Assembly: GCF_900753045.1 (NCBI RefSeq)
Contig: NZ_CAADXO010000071.1
Coordinates: 1-64,000, forward strand
Reading direction: 5' to 3'
Length of the DNA: 64,000 bases
Source: an uncultured Phascolarctobacterium sp.
Lineage (GTDB): Bacteria; Bacillota; Negativicutes; Acidaminococcales; Acidaminococcaceae
Under the pieces are notes generated by a model, which saw nothing but the letters and a program-made list of their open reading frames with translations, was not told where the DNA came from and did no database searches. Below are positions 61,598 to 64,000 of this stretch, piece after piece. The stretch's first letter is position 1. Every line of letters starts with the position of its first letter. The position numbers and the translations under genes were made by a program.

Positions 61598-62779
61598 ATG
61601 CAGGCTCCTATTGAAGAATTACGTGCCTTTGTCGAAAAGAACAGGCATGAAATGTTGTTGTTTTGGGAAAACCTGGTGAATATGCAGGCAGGTTCCCATG
61701 AAATCGAGAAGGTCAACAGAATAATTGACTTTTTGAAGAAGCATTTTGAAGCAGAAGGTATTGACTGCCGCCTTGTAGACAGCAAAGGCAGCGCCAATGT
61801 TTTGGTAGCTGAGCTGAACAAGGATGTCCCCGGTAAGCCGCTTTTGCTTGCAGGTCATTGTGACACTGTTTTTCCTTCCGGCAGCTATCCTGACGATCCT
61901 TTTCATATTAAGGACGGCTTTGCTTATGGTCCCGGCGTAGTGGATATGAAAAACGGCATTGCCCAAATTTTTTATCTGCTGGTGGCTTTGAAGCATTTCG
62001 GCTACAAGGACAGACCGGTAAAGGCTGTGATTGTCGGCGATGAGGAAAGCAGTCATGCAGCAGGCATTGCTGATAAGATTCTGCTGCAGGAGGCTGAAGG
62101 CTCCTTGTGTTGCTTTAATATGGAAAGCGGACGTATGGATAACTGCCTTACTGTCGGCCGCAAGGGCGGCATGGACTGCCATATTACGGTACATGGCGTG
62201 GCAGCGCACGCAGGCAATGATTATCTCAAGGGACGCAATGCTATTATTGAAATGTCGCATAAGCTGCCGCAGATGCAGGACCTGACTCTTTATGATGAGG
62301 GACTGACGGTAAGCGTAGGCGTTATCAAGGGCGGTATGGTTTCCAATGCCGTACCGGATATTTGCTATGCCGAGCTGGATGTACGCTACAAAAAGCTGGA
62401 GCATATGGAATATATTCAGCAGAAAATTCGCGAGGTCTGCGCTAAAATCTATATCGAAGGCACAACAACCGAGGTTGAGTTTGTAGCACCGATGCCGGCG
62501 TTTGAGGAAACCGAGGCCAATCATAAGCTGCTTGCTTATATCAACAGCGTTGCTGCGAAGTTCGGTTATCCTGCTTCGGAGCCGATTTATGTCGGCGGTA
62601 TGTCGGATGCGTCCTATTTCGGCAGTCTTGGTATACCGACAGTCTGCTCTATGGGCGGCCAGGGCTCCGGTGCGCACACCAAGCAGGAATGCGCTTCGGT
62701 AGACAGCTTCTTCCGCCGTTGGATGATTGCTGTAGCTTGCGTCATGGAGCTGCAGGACTACACAGAAAAATTTGCATAA
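61598..62779 (+). CDS. M20-family metallopeptidase (CPG2/carboxypeptidase-like)
   Basis: A 393-residue two-zinc peptidase. LLAGHCDTVFPSGSYPDDPF, YGPGVVDMKNGIAQ, VGDEESSHAAG, and a C-terminal GGMSDASYFGSLGIPTVCSMGGQGSGAHT supply the His/Asp/Glu ligands. A dimerisation domain lies at about 180-290. It resembles glutamate carboxypeptidase. AGGAGG (61587-61592) fits the second of two adjacent ATGs. It is 21 bases from a YfcC-type carrier that may import its peptide or amidated substrate. Confidence 0.9.
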   Translation: MQAPIEELRAFVEKNRHEMLLFWENLVNMQAGSHEIEKVNRIIDFLKKHFEAEGIDCRLVDSKGSANVLVAELNKDVPGKPLLLAGHCDTVFPSGSYPDDPFHIKDGFAYGPGVVDMKNGIAQIFYLLVALKHFGYKDRPVKAVIVGDEESSHAAGIADKILLQEAEGSLCCFNMESGRMDNCLTVGRKGGMDCHITVHGVAAHAGNDYLKGRNAIIEMSHKLPQMQDLTLYDEGLTVSVGVIKGGMVSNAVPDICYAELDVRYKKLEHMEYIQQKIREVCAKIYIEGTTTEVEFVAPMPAFEETEANHKLLAYINSVAAKFGYPASEPIYVGGMSDASYFGSLGIPTVCSMGGQGSGAHTKQECASVDSFFRRWMIAVACVMELQDYTEKFA

Positions 62780-62800
62780 TAAGCTAGGAGAGATGTATTG

Positions 62801-64000
62801 ATGTCAAAGGAACAGGTAAAAGCCTTTAAGGCACCAAGTCCCATAATTATTCTGGTCTGCGTTATTTTGTTTTGCGCATTGGCCAGCTATGTAATTCCTG
62901 CAGGCGTGTATGAACGCGTAAAGGATGTACACACCGGTAAAATGGTCGTTGACCCTGCTACCTTCCACTATGTAGCACAAAAGCCGACAGGCTTTATGGA
63001 TTTCTTTACTTCCATCAACAAGGGCTTTAAGGGCGGTATCACCATTATCGCCTTCCTGTTTATGGTTGGCGGCTCGCTGAACATTCTGGCCAAGACCGGC
63101 GCTATTGTTGCCGGCCTCAGCACATTGGTTAAAAAGATGCGCAACCACAGCATTTTGCTGATTCCTGTGCTGATGACTACGCTGGCAACCTTTTCTACCT
63201 TAGCAGGCTGCAACGAGGAATATCTGGCCTTTACACCGCTGGTAGTAAGCGTGGCGCTGGCGTTGGGCTTCGACTCCCTTACTGCGTTAGGCATGCTGTT
63301 CTGCTCCGTTGCTGCGGGTTATGGCGCCGGCTGCACCCAGCCGTTTTCCGTCGGCGTAGCACAGGGTATTGCCGGTGTGCCGATTTTTTCCGCTCTGCCC
63401 TATCGCGTAGGTATTTTCTTTGTTTTATTGATCTTGAACATTTCCTATGTTATGTATCATGCGCATAAGGTAAAGAAAAATCCGCAGAGCAGCCCTGTTT
63501 ATGAAATTGACCAGGCTAAGACACATGATATCAACATTGAGGAGGCAGAACCGCTGACTACCCGTCAGGCTATCTGCTTAGCTTTTTTGGGCCTGAACTT
63601 TGTAGGTATTATCGTTGGCGTTTTGAAATTTGATTTTTACATGAATGAGATTTCCGCACTGTTCATCATCATGGGTGTTTTGTCCGGTATTATCTGCGGC
63701 CTGAAGCCCAATGATATCTGCGATGCCTTTCTTGACGGCTGCAAGGGTATGATGCTGCCCTGTCTGGCAGTAGCGATGTGTAAGGCAGCAACTATTCTGC
63801 TGGATAACGCCAGAGTTATGGATACCATCATTCATGCTCTCGCAGGTATGCTGGACGTGTTCCCGTCCTCTGCGATTGCCTTCGGTATGTTCATTATTCA
63901 GGATTGCTTCAATCTGCTGGTGCCCTCCAGCTCCGGTCAGGCAGCAATTTCTATGCCGATTATGGCACCGCTGGCTGATATCGTAGGCTTGACACGTCAG
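62801..64000 (+). CDS. YfcC-family carrier (C4-dicarboxylate/amino-acid type), 3' truncated by window
   Basis: The first 400 residues of an open frame that continues beyond the window. It starts MSKEQVKAFKAPSPIIILVCVILFCALASYVIPAG, the YfcC/DcuC-like opening helix. Other features are FLFMVGGSLNILAKTGAIVAGL, LAGCNEEYLAFTPLVVSVALALGFDSLT, and VPSSSGQAAISMPIMAPLADIVGLTRQ, the family signature at the end. It has about ten helices so far. AGGAGA precedes the ATG. Pairing with an M20 peptidase suggests uptake of peptides or aminoacyl compounds. Confidence 0.88.
   Translation, partial: MSKEQVKAFKAPSPIIILVCVILFCALASYVIPAGVYERVKDVHTGKMVVDPATFHYVAQKPTGFMDFFTSINKGFKGGITIIAFLFMVGGSLNILAKTGAIVAGLSTLVKKMRNHSILLIPVLMTTLATFSTLAGCNEEYLAFTPLVVSVALALGFDSLTALGMLFCSVAAGYGAGCTQPFSVGVAQGIAGVPIFSALPYRVGIFFVLLILNISYVMYHAHKVKKNPQSSPVYEIDQAKTHDINIEEAEPLTTRQAICLAFLGLNFVGIIVGVLKFDFYMNEISALFIIMGVLSGIICGLKPNDICDAFLDGCKGMMLPCLAVAMCKAATILLDNARVMDTIIHALAGMLDVFPSSAIAFGMFIIQDCFNLLVPSSSGQAAISMPIMAPLADIVGLTRQ

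Overview
The window looks like chromosomal DNA of a diderm Firmicute (Negativicutes, plausibly an Acidaminococcales-type gut anaerobe; this is inference). Firmicute signs are a T-box leader, RNase M5, RicT, GdpP and the gene order rsmI-metG-tatD-(decarboxylase)-tmk-holB-ricT-trmN6-yabE-rnmV-ksgA. Diderm signs are a FadL/OmpP1-type outer-membrane protein and a TonB-dependent receptor, both with signal peptides and a C-terminal Phe. Most genes are on the + strand.

Layout. 0.1-5.4 kb: a Pcp-like protein lacking the expected catalytic Glu, two alkylation-repair genes (AlkA, Ogt) separated by an orphan tRNA 3' end, and three transporters. 5.57-5.72 kb: a dense cluster of DnaA-box-like 9-mers in front of a divergent tagaturonate-epimerase-family gene. 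7.3-14.5 kb: an accessory island with a zinc-finger protein, a gene broken by two stops, a serine recombinase, and a two-methylase plus GIY-YIG/helicase restriction-type cassette whose helicase carries one in-frame TAG. 14.8-18.1 kb: T-box-controlled ilv operon (small subunit, ilvB, ilvC) followed by short spaced repeats. 18.5-20.5 kb: marR-MFS efflux operon with nested operator palindromes. 20.6-22.1 kb: an AAA/DUF4143 ATPase gene bracketed by two ~110-bp copies of a double-hairpin repeat. 22-31 kb: mixed metabolic and envelope genes.

31.2-43 kb is the housekeeping translation/replication block. 43-49.6 kb holds a DUF1624 membrane protein with a possible ribosome-site-masking leader, an HD hydrolase, an Rrf2 regulator, an AEC transporter next to a GlcD-type FAD oxidase, and a LysM protein. 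49.7-56.1 kb is an AT-rich cluster: a MerR regulator divergent from a tightly packed operon of TonB-dependent receptor, two nitrogenase-component-1-like proteins that each keep the three cluster-binding cysteines, and a BtuF/FhuD-type substrate-binding lipoprotein. No nifH-like gene, ABC permease or ATPase is present here. This is the best candidate for an undescribed system: uptake of a metal chelate, corrinoid or tetrapyrrole followed by reduction on a NifDK-like scaffold. 56-64 kb: cold-shock protein, membrane proteins, yybS-gdpP-rplI, an M20 peptidase and a YfcC-family carrier that runs off the end.
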